This document shows, piece by piece, positions 9,300 through 16,998 of a DNA stretch of 44,559 bases. Every line of letters begins with the position of its first letter. Within the stretch, counting starts at the first letter, position 1. Source of the DNA: Kiloniellaceae bacterium. GTDB taxonomy: Bacteria > Pseudomonadota > Alphaproteobacteria > Kiloniellales > Kiloniellaceae. Position numbers and translations under genes: made by a program. Under the pieces are notes generated by a model. It did no database searches. It saw only the letters and a program-made list of their open reading frames with translations, and was not told where the DNA came from. Where the stretch lies: the NCBI GenBank assembly GCA_021776195.1, contig JAJFGK010000091.1, positions 1-44,559 of the forward strand, in the 5' to 3' direction.

Positions 9300-9450
9300 C
9301 CGCGCCTGGCCCGTCGCCATTCTGTGAGGCAACTCACTAAGCGGCAGGTTATCTGACGCCGCCCCGCGCACTACCTTCCCTGTCATCATCGAACGCCGCG
9401 ACCCCGCCGCGGCCTTCATCGTCACCCCAAGCGAACAGGGAAACGGGACT

Positions 9451-12400
9451 ATGTCGAACGGTAAGGGATTCATGGCGCTTTGGTGTGTCGCAGAGCCCGC
9501 GACCTGCGAAGCTGGCCAGGCGGCGAAAGCCTTTCAGGATCAGTTCAAGAAGGATATCGGTCAGGTCGATGCCATCTTGCGCTATACCGCCACTCATGCC
9601 ACCGCGGAGGCTCACGGCACCGTCGCGGCCAAACGCGAAAAGGCCTTTGCCGCTTATCAGCAGCTGTTGAAGCAGGAGGAGGCCGGACAGCAGAAGAAGG
9701 TCGAAGCCGGTATCCCGCAGGTGCTGGGCTTCATGAACAAGCTGACCGCGCAAACTCAAGATCTGCAGGACACGACCGAAGCCGCCTTCAAGAAATGGGG
9801 CGCTCTGGCGGATACCTACGTCGAGACGGCGCGGCGGATCGACGAGATGGAAGCCTGGGGCTTCAAGAAGGCGCAAACGGTCCTTCAGGTGACCGGCCAC
9901 ATCGACGCCAAGGTTGTCGCCCGGGATTGGGCCGGTGCGGTCGAGACCCTGGAAGCCCTGGCCGCCAAGCTCGAGCCGATCTATGCCGGCTTCGAGGCCC
10001 AATCAGCCGCCAAGGATACCTACGAGCAAGACCGCCAGAGCTTCAACGACGAGCTGGCCATCTATCGCAACGGCGGCCATTACTCGGAAGTCATGGACAG
10101 CGCCATGGCCGATCTCGAGGACGCGCTCGGGGCCATCGATGGCGCGCTTGCCAAGCAAGACTACGTCAAGGCCAACGAGTCCCTGACCACCGCGCGGGAT
10201 GCGCTGGTCGAGTTCAAGGAGGCGATGAACGATCCCGACCGCACGGGCTATCTCGACAACATCAAGGCTTTCGAAAAACGCCTGGAGGCGGCCCCCGTAC
10301 CGCCCACAGAAATCCTTGACAATGAGCTCGGGGAAATCGAGGCGGCGCACCAGGAGATGCTGGCCTACGTCGAGGAAGCCGGCGACTTCGGCACCGCCTA
10401 CAAACTGCTCAATGAAACCACCGAGCGCCTGGGCGCCTTTGAAACCAATGCCATGTGGGACCAGGAAGAGCTCCTCAACCAATACGGCGAGGCCCTGGCC
10501 AAGATCGAAGGCCGCCTCGAGGAGGTCTCGGACAACCAGGACCACAAGGACCTCAAGGACATCGCCGCCAAGGTCTTCAAGCTCTTCAAGGAGATGCAGG
10601 TCGAGGCCAAGGACGAGTGCTACGATTTGGCGCTCGATCTTGCGGAAAGGGTCAACCAAGAGATCGATCTCTTCATGGGCGAACTGGAGAAGACGCGTGC
10701 CGCCACCGATGCGGACGAGGCCGCGGCTCCAGCGGCAGGACAGAGCGCCGGCGATACAAAAACCGCCAAGCAACTCAAGGCCAAGAAGAGCGAATACGAG
10801 AAGATCCGCGGTGGAATCTGGGACCGGCTGAACGGCATTCAGGTCGACGGCGAACGCGAAGACCTGAAAAAGGATAAGGACAAGATCGACAAGGTCATCG
10901 ACTCCATGGAGGCGAAGGCCGAGGACGAGGACTACGACGCCGCGATCGATCTCGCCAATCAGGTCAACACCGCCCTGGACGGCTACGTCGCCGAGCGCGA
11001 CCGCAAGATCGCCGACGAGAAAAAGCGTGCCGAGGAGATCCTGGGTGCGCTGCAGACCGAGTACGACTCGGTCGCCGGCACCCTCGCCCAGGACAAGCAG
11101 GTCCAGGACATGGCCAAGCAGATCCGGATCATGCTGGGCGACATGCGCAGCCTGATCGCCAGCCGCGAGTACAAACACGTCGCGCTGAACGAACCCGAGG
11201 CCAGCAAGCTCTTGGGCGAGTTGGCGCCGCTCAACAGCTTCCGGCTCGCCGACAAGGAAGTCGAGGCGTGCCTGAGCCTCTTCTCCATGGAGGCCAACCG
11301 CAAAGACGCGGTGCTGAAAAAGCACAGCGACAAGGCTTGCAAGATAGCACCGCGCTTCGACAAGCTGGGCGAAAAGGGCGACTACAAGGGCGCCCTCAAG
11401 GTGGCCGAACAGATCAAGGCCGAGGCCGAGCTTTTCCGCCAGCGCCTGGAAGAGATCGAGACCACGGAGAAGTCGAAAGCCGTCGAAGGCCATCGGGCAT
11501 TGCGCAGCGAGTTCGACTCCCTGACCCTCTTCCCGGACAAGGAGGTCACCGACCAGGCCAAGAAGGCCGAGACCGCGCTGGAAAAGATGAACGCGGCGAT
11601 CAACCGCCACGACTACCAGGAAGGCGCCGCGCTCTACCCCGAGACCGACAAGCTGATCACCAATCTGGGCCTCCTCAGCGACTACAAGACCGTCAACAAG
11701 GAGGTCGAGGACTGTTTGGGCGTCTTGTCACTGGAGGCCAACCGAAAAGACAAGGTGCTGAACGCGCACAGCGGCAAGGCGAGCAAGATTGCCGCCCAGA
11801 TGGACAAGCTGGCCAACAAGGGCGACTACCCCGGCGCGACCAAGCTGGCCGAACCCTTCAAGGCCGAATTCGCCCTCTTCGAGCAGCGGCTCCAGGAAAT
11901 CGAGACCAGGGAGAAGTCGAGGGCCATCGAGGGCTACCGCTCGCTCGATGCCGAGTTCGATCCAAGTGGACTCTTCGACGACAAGGAGGTGAAGGCGCTC
12001 GCGGAGAAGATCAAGACCGGCCTCGCCAAGATGGAGGCCGAGATCAACCGCCAAGACTACAAGAAGGCGGTCGAGTTCTATGACCCGATCAGCAAGGACC
12101 TTGGAGACCTGGACTGGCTGAGCCAGTACAAGGCCGCGAACAAGGACGTCGAGGACATTCTGGGCGAGACCTCCTTGGCAGCGAACCGGACCGACAAGGC
12201 GCTCAACAAGCACAGCGACAAGATCGGTGGCTGGGCGGCGAAAATGGACACCCTAGGCGAGAAGGCCGACTACCAGGGCGCCCTCAAACTGGCCGAGCAA
12301 ATCAAGGCCGAGTACATCCTCTTCCAGCAGGTTCTCACCGCCCTGAAGGACGACGAGAAAGAGTTCTCGCAGACCATCTATCCCGAGCTGAAAGGCCGCT

Positions 12401-13302
12401 ACGACGCGGTCGCCGCGGATCTGGCGGCCTCGACCGAGGTCCAGAAGTTCGCCAAGGAAACCGACAAGGCGATCCAGTTGATGTACGCCGAGATGTGCCG
12501 CCACGACTATAAGAAGGCCAAGGAAAGAGAGCCGGAAGCGCGCCAAAAGCTGGAGAAACTGGAAGGCCTCAACGGCTATCACCAGATGGAGGCCCGGGTG
12601 CAGGAGCGGCTCGGCGAGGTCTCGATGAACAGTGCTCAGTACGACGATGACGACTTGAAAAAAGCCGACAAGGCGCTCTGGGCCCTGGTCAAGAAGATCG
12701 ATACCGCGGCGGGTCAAGAAAAGTATGCCGCCGCCATCGCCCTGGAGGACAGCCTCAATCAGGCCATCGACCTTTACCTCGAAACTTATAAAAAAGTCGA
12801 GGCGAGCGCCAAATGGCTCCTGGAGGAAGCCATCCCGGCCATGAAGGACAATTTCCGCAATGCCTGGGACGTCCCCCTGCCCTCCTCGGAAATGCGCGCC
12901 CTGGCCGCCAGCTACGAAAAACTGGAGAAGTCGGTCGACGCCTGCATGCGCGCCAAGGACTATGCCATGGCCGAGACCAAATATGGCGAGGCGAGCGAGT
13001 TCGTGTTCAAGCTGATCGAACTTGGCAAGAACCGCGACCGGATCAAGTTGCTGAAGGCCTACGAGACCCTGACCGAGAAACTGGAAGGCTCCGAGAAACC
13101 GGACGACGAGCGACTGGTGAAGGATCAGGCAGCCATCCAGGCGGCCTACGACGAAGCCAAGTCTCTCGCCGAGGACGGCGACTTCAAGAAGGCCGCCAAG
13201 CAGATCGCCAAGGTCAACAAGATGGTGGATGCCTATGACGCCAAAGCAGCCAAACTGGCCGACACCAAAGTGGCCGACGAGGGCGCCAAGAAGGCGGCCT
13301 GA
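9451..13302 (+). CDS. Giant cytoplasmic helical-repeat protein (15 modules of about 75 residues), function unknown
   Basis: This is a 1283-residue protein that I do not recognise. It has no signal peptide or membrane helix and is rich in Lys, Glu, Asp and Ala, with long stretches predicted to be helical. A motif [DEK]-[YFW]-x-x-A followed by a helix and a second hydrophobic/aromatic residue recurs 15 times. The aromatic sits at residues 160, 238, 313, 391, 495, 574, 645, 722, 793, 870, 941, 1020, 1092, 1171 and 1245. Spacing is 71-79 except one of 104, which spans an Ala/Pro/Gly linker near residue 430. Pairs of modules form a 148-residue super-repeat. The first 150 residues (MSNGKGFMALWCVAEP...) are non-repetitive. 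The motif resembles the first helix of a TPR but with much longer helices. ATG follows AGGGAA. It appears monocistronic. A scaffold or filament role is possible but unproven. Confidence 0.85.
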   Translation: MSNGKGFMALWCVAEPATCEAGQAAKAFQDQFKKDIGQVDAILRYTATHATAEAHGTVAAKREKAFAAYQQLLKQEEAGQQKKVEAGIPQVLGFMNKLTAQTQDLQDTTEAAFKKWGALADTYVETARRIDEMEAWGFKKAQTVLQVTGHIDAKVVARDWAGAVETLEALAAKLEPIYAGFEAQSAAKDTYEQDRQSFNDELAIYRNGGHYSEVMDSAMADLEDALGAIDGALAKQDYVKANESLTTARDALVEFKEAMNDPDRTGYLDNIKAFEKRLEAAPVPPTEILDNELGEIEAAHQEMLAYVEEAGDFGTAYKLLNETTERLGAFETNAMWDQEELLNQYGEALAKIEGRLEEVSDNQDHKDLKDIAAKVFKLFKEMQVEAKDECYDLALDLAERVNQEIDLFMGELEKTRAATDADEAAAPAAGQSAGDTKTAKQLKAKKSEYEKIRGGIWDRLNGIQVDGEREDLKKDKDKIDKVIDSMEAKAEDEDYDAAIDLANQVNTALDGYVAERDRKIADEKKRAEEILGALQTEYDSVAGTLAQDKQVQDMAKQIRIMLGDMRSLIASREYKHVALNEPEASKLLGELAPLNSFRLADKEVEACLSLFSMEANRKDAVLKKHSDKACKIAPRFDKLGEKGDYKGALKVAEQIKAEAELFRQRLEEIETTEKSKAVEGHRALRSEFDSLTLFPDKEVTDQAKKAETALEKMNAAINRHDYQEGAALYPETDKLITNLGLLSDYKTVNKEVEDCLGVLSLEANRKDKVLNAHSGKASKIAAQMDKLANKGDYPGATKLAEPFKAEFALFEQRLQEIETREKSRAIEGYRSLDAEFDPSGLFDDKEVKALAEKIKTGLAKMEAEINRQDYKKAVEFYDPISKDLGDLDWLSQYKAANKDVEDILGETSLAANRTDKALNKHSDKIGGWAAKMDTLGEKADYQGALKLAEQIKAEYILFQQVLTALKDDEKEFSQTIYPELKGRYDAVAADLAASTEVQKFAKETDKAIQLMYAEMCRHDYKKAKEREPEARQKLEKLEGLNGYHQMEARVQERLGEVSMNSAQYDDDDLKKADKALWALVKKIDTAAGQEKYAAAIALEDSLNQAIDLYLETYKKVEASAKWLLEEAIPAMKDNFRNAWDVPLPSSEMRALAASYEKLEKSVDACMRAKDYAMAETKYGEASEFVFKLIELGKNRDRIKLLKAYETLTEKLEGSEKPDDERLVKDQAAIQAAYDEAKSLAEDGDFKKAAKQIAKVNKMVDAYDAKAAKLADTKVADEGAKKAA
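11239..12570 (+). repeat. Three tandem 444-bp (148-codon) in-frame repeats inside the giant helical protein
   Basis: Units start at 11239, 11683 and 12127 (protein residues 597, 745 and 893), exactly 444 bp apart. Landmarks repeat with the same spacing: ANRKDAVLKKHSDKA / ANRKDKVLNAHSGKA / ANRTDKALNKHSDKI at residues 615, 763 and 911, and GDYKGALK / GDYPGATK / ADYQGALK around residues 645, 793 and 941. The nucleotide sequence is also clearly similar between units, which indicates duplication of DNA rather than convergence. A fourth, more diverged unit begins near 12577 with a 2-codon phase shift. Confidence 0.9.
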
Positions 13303-13634
13303 CTCACCCCTCGCAGGGGGAGCCGCGCAAACGCCGGATCGGCTAAGACGCCAATCCGGCGCGAGCGCGGCTCGACCTGTCACGCCTATCGAGCCGGTAA
13401 CGGTTAGAAATAGGAACAGTTTCCAATGAATGCCTAAGTAAATTTATCTAAATATAGAAAACCTTTCTTTTAAATAACACTACAATAAATCGCAAATACT
13501 ATTGATTACCATGAGAATATTGATCTATTTTTTTGGATAAATTACTTGATCAATGTGGCGAATTTGTGTATAGTCGCCGAAGAATTCAGGATGAACGAGG
13601 GGCGCATCAGCCCGACCAGCCAGGAGTAGGCTTT
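13303..13634. other. Intergenic region with an imperfect hairpin and a strongly AT-rich tract
   Basis: After the repeat-protein stop, GCCGGAT (13333-13339) and ATCCGGC (13354-13360) could form a hairpin. No T-run follows, so it is at best a weak terminator. From about 13404 to 13580 the DNA is strikingly AT-rich compared with its surroundings and contains the promoter described separately. I see no coding capacity in it. Confidence 0.6.
13546..13574 (+). promoter_or_regulatory. Sigma-70-type promoter for the first MlaC-like gene
   Basis: TTGATC at 13546-13551 and TATAGT at 13569-13574 are separated by exactly 17 bp. They match the -35 (4/6) and -10 (5/6) consensus and lie in an AT-rich tract. 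Transcription would start near 13581 and give a leader of about 54 nt before the ATG at 13635. Confidence 0.6.
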
Positions 13635-14258
13635 ATGTTGACCCGACGTCTTGCACTCGCCGTGTTCGCCGCGATCTTTGCCGTTACCGCGGGCTCGGTC
13701 TCTTCACGTGCGGCAAACACCGAAACGGCCGCCGAGGCCGCTGCCCTTGTCGAACAACTCGCGGCCCGCAGTCTGGCCGTTCTGGAACGCAGCGACCTGT
13801 CCGGCACGGAACGCCGGGCGATGCTGGCCGAAACCCTCAATCGGGGGCTCGATATCCCCCAGATCGCCCGCGCGGTCCTGGGCAAGGCCGGACGTCAGGC
13901 CAGCGACACGACCCGGCAGCAGTTCGAGGCCATCTTCGCCGCTTACCTCATCGATAGTGTCGCGCGAAAACTCAAGGACCAGACCGACGGAAACCTCATC
14001 TTGCTGGGTGCGGCACACCAGAATACAGGTGAGGTTCTGGTCGAAAGCCGCCTTCACGCTGCCAATGGCCACCAGATTCGAGCCGTTTGGCGGGTCCGCG
14101 ACCAGGGCCAAGGCCCCAAGGTGGTCGATATCGCTGTCGAGGGCATCAGCCTCGTCCTCACGCAACGCCAGGAATTCGCCGCGGTCATCAAGCGCCAGGG
14201 CCTGGAGGGCCTGTTGACCCTACTCAAGGGCAAGGTGCAGACCGCCGCGGCCCCGTGA
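13635..14258 (+). CDS. MlaC/Ttg2D-family periplasmic phospholipid carrier, copy 1
   Basis: This is a 207-residue secreted protein. It has a Sec signal (MLTRRLALAVFAAIFAVTAG, cleavage near SSRAAN) followed by the MlaC-type fold. Conserved landmarks are NRGLDIPQIARAVLG, TTRQQFEAIFAAYLID, RAVWRVRDQG and VDIAVEGISLVLTQRQEFA. The C-terminus is GLEGLLTLLKGKV. Family members shuttle phospholipids between the outer membrane and the inner-membrane MlaFEDB complex. AGGAG at 13622-13626 sits 8 nt before the ATG. A strong terminator follows, so it is a single-gene unit. A paralogue lies 417 bp downstream. mlaE and mlaF genes are about 5 kb further on in another operon. Confidence 0.87.
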   Translation: MLTRRLALAVFAAIFAVTAGSVSSRAANTETAAEAAALVEQLAARSLAVLERSDLSGTERRAMLAETLNRGLDIPQIARAVLGKAGRQASDTTRQQFEAIFAAYLIDSVARKLKDQTDGNLILLGAAHQNTGEVLVESRLHAANGHQIRAVWRVRDQGQGPKVVDIAVEGISLVLTQRQEFAAVIKRQGLEGLLTLLKGKVQTAAAP

Positions 14259-14338
14259 TCCGAGCGATCGGATGGCGGAGCCAAGGCTCCGCCTGATTTG
14301 GAGTGTCACTGTTGTTAGTCTCTCTCTTCGATTGAACT

Positions 14339-14367
14339 GAGCGGCCCCACTGGGCCGCTCTTTTTTT
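14339..14367 (+). terminator. Rho-independent terminator after the first MlaC-like gene
   Basis: GAGCGGCCC, loop CACT, GGGCCGCTC form a perfect 9-bp GC-rich stem at 14339-14360, followed directly by seven T residues at 14361-14367. Confidence 0.93.
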
Positions 14368-14419
14368 GGGACCGGGAGGTGCCTCGATCGGCATCGCGAC
14401 CCCGACCTGAATCGCTGCC

Positions 14420-14491
14420 CTGCCCTGGAGTGCCGACCTGCCCAGGAGCGCCGACCTGCCCAGGAGCGCCGACCTGCCTTGGAGCACTGCT
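14420..14491. repeat. Tandem repeat, four units of 18 bp
   Basis: Units start at 14420, 14438, 14456 and 14474. The two central units are identical (CTGCCCAGGAGCGCCGAC); the outer two differ from them at a few positions. It lies between a terminator and the promoter-proximal AT-rich tract of the next gene, outside any credible coding sequence. The 18-bp period would keep any reading frame, but the frames through it look like artefacts. Confidence 0.9.
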
Positions 14492-14675
14492 GGGACGCCA
14501 CGCGGCCCTCTCCGGCCGAGGCAGATATAGATCGTATTTTAGCTAGATTTAGTTCAAATATTACAACTTATAAACGATTCTTCAAGGCGATCTCTCTATC
14601 GTTCATGGCGTACGCACACACGGAACTGACGGTTCGATCCAACAGCGCGGTTCCGGCAAGCCAGGAGAAGTCCCC

Positions 14676-15305
14676 ATGATCACCCGACGCCTCATCCTTG
14701 CCCAAACGGCCTGTGCCTTGCTCATTACCGGCGGCTCCCTCGGCCTCGGCGCGCCTGCCTTGGCCGCGCCGGAAGACGACGCGGCCAGCCACGTCCGCCG
14801 GCTTGTCGCCGAGGGTATTGCCGCCCTGCGGCGACCAGGCCTCGGGGTCGATGAGCGGCGCGCCGCCCTGGTCCCCATTCTGCGCGAGGGCCTCGATATT
14901 CCCTTGATGGCGAAAACCGTCCTCGGCGAGGCCTGGGGCGATGCCAGTCCGGCAACGCGCGAGGACTTTACCCTGCTTTACGGCGACTACCTGATCGGCA
15001 CCGTGACCCGACGCATGGAGAGCTACAGCGGCGAATCCATCGCCATCAAGGAAACTTCACGCTCCGGGGCCAGCGATTTTCTGGTCGCCAGCAATATCGT
15101 GGACGCGCAAGGCCACGCGACCCGCGCGGTTTGGCGCGTGCGCGACACCGCCGGGGCTTATCGCGTGATCGATGTTCAGATCGACGGCATCAGCCTTGTG
15201 GCCACGACCCGCCAGGAGTTCGCCTCCGTGATCAAAAACCAGGGTCTTGAGGGTCTCATGCGTATTCTCCAAGGCAAGGTGCAAACCGCCAGGGCCCATC
15301 AGTAA
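14676..15305 (+). CDS. MlaC/Ttg2D-family periplasmic phospholipid carrier, copy 2
   Basis: This is a 209-residue paralogue of the preceding MlaC-like protein. The signal peptide starts MITRRLILAQTACALL and ends near APALAAPE. Shared landmarks are REGLDIPLMAKTVLGEAWG, TREDFTLLYGDYLIGTV, RAVWRVRDTAG, VDVQIDGISLVATTRQEFA and GLEGLMRILQGKVQTA. The two copies have diverged considerably in the N-terminal half but keep the same architecture. This suggests an old tandem duplication with distinct roles. AGGAG lies 7 nt before the ATG. cfa follows after 161 bp. Sequence alone cannot say whether both copies serve the MlaEF encoded downstream. Confidence 0.86.
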   Translation: MITRRLILAQTACALLITGGSLGLGAPALAAPEDDAASHVRRLVAEGIAALRRPGLGVDERRAALVPILREGLDIPLMAKTVLGEAWGDASPATREDFTLLYGDYLIGTVTRRMESYSGESIAIKETSRSGASDFLVASNIVDAQGHATRAVWRVRDTAGAYRVIDVQIDGISLVATTRQEFASVIKNQGLEGLMRILQGKVQTARAHQ

Positions 15306-15466
15306 ACTAGCAAAGGTCGATTGGAATATAATCAAAGGTTACTCCGACGCCTGATCCTCAACCCCCCTAGACTGAGCGAAATCAAGGCGCTATTTTTAAA
15401 CCTCCTCCAAAGTGGGGCCAACCAGCCGAATGAAGGGTCGGCGTGCCAATTGTAAAGGGGGCTAGG

Positions 15467-16732
15467 ATGCTTGCGAATCTGTTGTTTCGCCTCGTGACCG
15501 AACGCGGTGACCTGACGGTCACCGACGCAAATGGAACAACCCAACGCCACGGGGACGGTACCGGGCCTGCCGTCGCCATCAAAGTCCACGGCTATGGGAC
15601 AGCGCTGCGAATTCTCATGAACCCCGAGCTGGCCGTGGGCGAGGCCTATGTGAACGGCAAGCTGACGGTCGAGCAGGGTTCGCTCTATGAGTTTTTGCAG
15701 ATCTGTATCGACAATGTGGAAAACGTCGGCTCGCACGTCTTCTGGCGTGCCCTGCAGTGGACCCGCAATCTGCTGCGCTACGTCACGAGCTTCAATCCGG
15801 TCAAGCGGGCGCGCAAGAACGTCGCCCACCACTACGACCTCTCCAGCGAACTCTACGCGCTTTTCCTGGATCGGGACCGGCAGTACTCCTGTGCCTATTT
15901 CGACCATCCGGACCAGTCGCTCGAAGAGGCCCAGGACAACAAGAAGCGTCATCTGGCGGCCAAGCTTCTGCTCGACGAACCGGGCCTGGAAATCCTCGAC
16001 ATCGGGTCCGGCTGGGGCGGATTGGGGCTCTACCTGGCGCAGGTTTCGCCAGACTCCCGGGTCCGCGGCATCACGCTTTCCACGGAACAGTTGACCGTCT
16101 CAAACGTTCGCGCGCGCGGACTCGATTTGGCGGACCGGGTGCGTTTCGAGCTGAAGGACTACCGGCAGGACAGCCAGCGCTACGATCGCATCGTTTCCGT
16201 GGGCATGTTCGAACATGTCGGCGCTGCCCAGTTCCGTCGCTTCTTCGGCAAGGTACGCGAGCTGCTCAAGGAGGACGGCGTCTGTGTGGTTCACTCCATC
16301 GGGACCTTCGATCCGCCGGGTAGCACGAACCCCTGGATCACCAAGTACATTTTTCCCGGCGGCTACATCCCCTCCCTGTCCGAGACCCTCGCGGCTGTCG
16401 AAAAGGAAGGGCTCTACGTTACCGATATCGAGATCCTGCGCGACCACTATGCCGAGACCTTGAAAAACTGGCGGCAACGCTTCTACGCCAACCGGGACAA
16501 GATCCGCGACCTCTACGACGAACGCTTCTGCCGCATGTGGGATTTCTACCTGACGAGCTCCGAGCTCAGCTTCCGGCTATCGACCCTGATGAACTTCCAG
16601 CTTCAACTCACGCGCTGTAAGAACGGCGTGCCGCTGCAACGCGACTACATGACCGATTGGGAACGCAGGCACCGGCCGGCCAGCGCGAACGACGGCAAGC
16701 GGCGGGGCAATAGGGTTCACGCCGCGGAGTGA
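15467..16732 (+). CDS. cfa: Cyclopropane-fatty-acyl-phospholipid synthase
   Basis: This enzyme methylates cis double bonds of membrane phospholipid acyl chains using SAM. The N-terminal domain (residues 1-120) includes AVGEAYVNGKLTVEQGSLYEFL. The catalytic domain has NVAHHYDLSSELYALFLDRD, YSCAYFDHPDQSLEEAQ, LDIGSGWGGLGLYLA (SAM motif I, near residue 177) and GMFEHVGAAQFRRFF with the active-site Glu. IFPGGYIPSLSE is also a conserved CFA synthase segment. Length is 421 residues, slightly long, with a basic tail. The ATG at 15467 follows GGGGG; a GTG at 15443 would add eight residues. It follows the MlaC-like pair and fits the same envelope-lipid theme. Confidence 0.94.
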   Translation: MLANLLFRLVTERGDLTVTDANGTTQRHGDGTGPAVAIKVHGYGTALRILMNPELAVGEAYVNGKLTVEQGSLYEFLQICIDNVENVGSHVFWRALQWTRNLLRYVTSFNPVKRARKNVAHHYDLSSELYALFLDRDRQYSCAYFDHPDQSLEEAQDNKKRHLAAKLLLDEPGLEILDIGSGWGGLGLYLAQVSPDSRVRGITLSTEQLTVSNVRARGLDLADRVRFELKDYRQDSQRYDRIVSVGMFEHVGAAQFRRFFGKVRELLKEDGVCVVHSIGTFDPPGSTNPWITKYIFPGGYIPSLSETLAAVEKEGLYVTDIEILRDHYAETLKNWRQRFYANRDKIRDLYDERFCRMWDFYLTSSELSFRLSTLMNFQLQLTRCKNGVPLQRDYMTDWERRHRPASANDGKRRGNRVHAAE

Positions 16733-16734
16733 TA

Positions 16735-16769
16735 CCAAAGTCCCATGAGATCGACTCATGGGACTTTGG
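16735..16769. repeat. Perfect 15-bp inverted repeat after cfa
   Basis: CCAAAGTCCCATGAG (16735-16749) and its exact complement (16755-16769) flank a 5-nt loop, starting 2 bp after the cfa stop. There is no T-run on either side, so it is not a standard rho-independent terminator. It may instead stabilise the mRNA 3' end or be a short palindromic repeat family. Confidence 0.85.
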
Positions 16770-16827
16770 CAAGCGTAACCACGCGCCCGCAGCGTAAGCG
16801 AGGAAAGCCCTAGCGGCGAGTGAGCGC

Positions 16828-16854
16828 CCAACGGTCATTCTTAATGGCCGTTGG
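16828..16854. repeat. 12-bp inverted repeat upstream of dnaB
   Basis: CCAACGGTCATT (16828-16839) pairs with AATGGCCGTTGG (16843-16854) across a 3-nt loop, with one G-T pair. It lies in the cfa-dnaB gap, 144 bp before dnaB. It could be an operator or an RNA hairpin; there is no T-run. Confidence 0.6.
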
Positions 16855-16998
16855 TGTCATAGATTCCGGCCGGACCGAACGAGTTTTTACGCCGCGTCAA
16901 GCGGATAAGGGTCGTCGCCGAAACTCGATCGGCGACTTACCCCCGCTATCCACTCTTTCAGCGGCGGGCCTTGTGTGCGAATCGCCCGGGCGGGCATT

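Larger units (their letters stand above)
14259..14675. other. Intergenic region between the two MlaC-like genes
   Basis: This stretch holds a rho-independent terminator, a four-unit 18-bp tandem repeat and then an AT-rich tract (about 14520-14590) that probably carries the promoter of the second gene. AGGAG of the second gene's ribosome-binding site is at 14664-14668. I could not pick a convincing -35/-10 pair. Confidence 0.6.

Noticed and set aside
14224..14501. Leftward open frames of 87-93 codons across the 18-bp tandem repeat
   Set aside because: The repeat period preserves frame, so it produces a false repetitive peptide; there is no ribosome-binding site and the frames run through a terminator.
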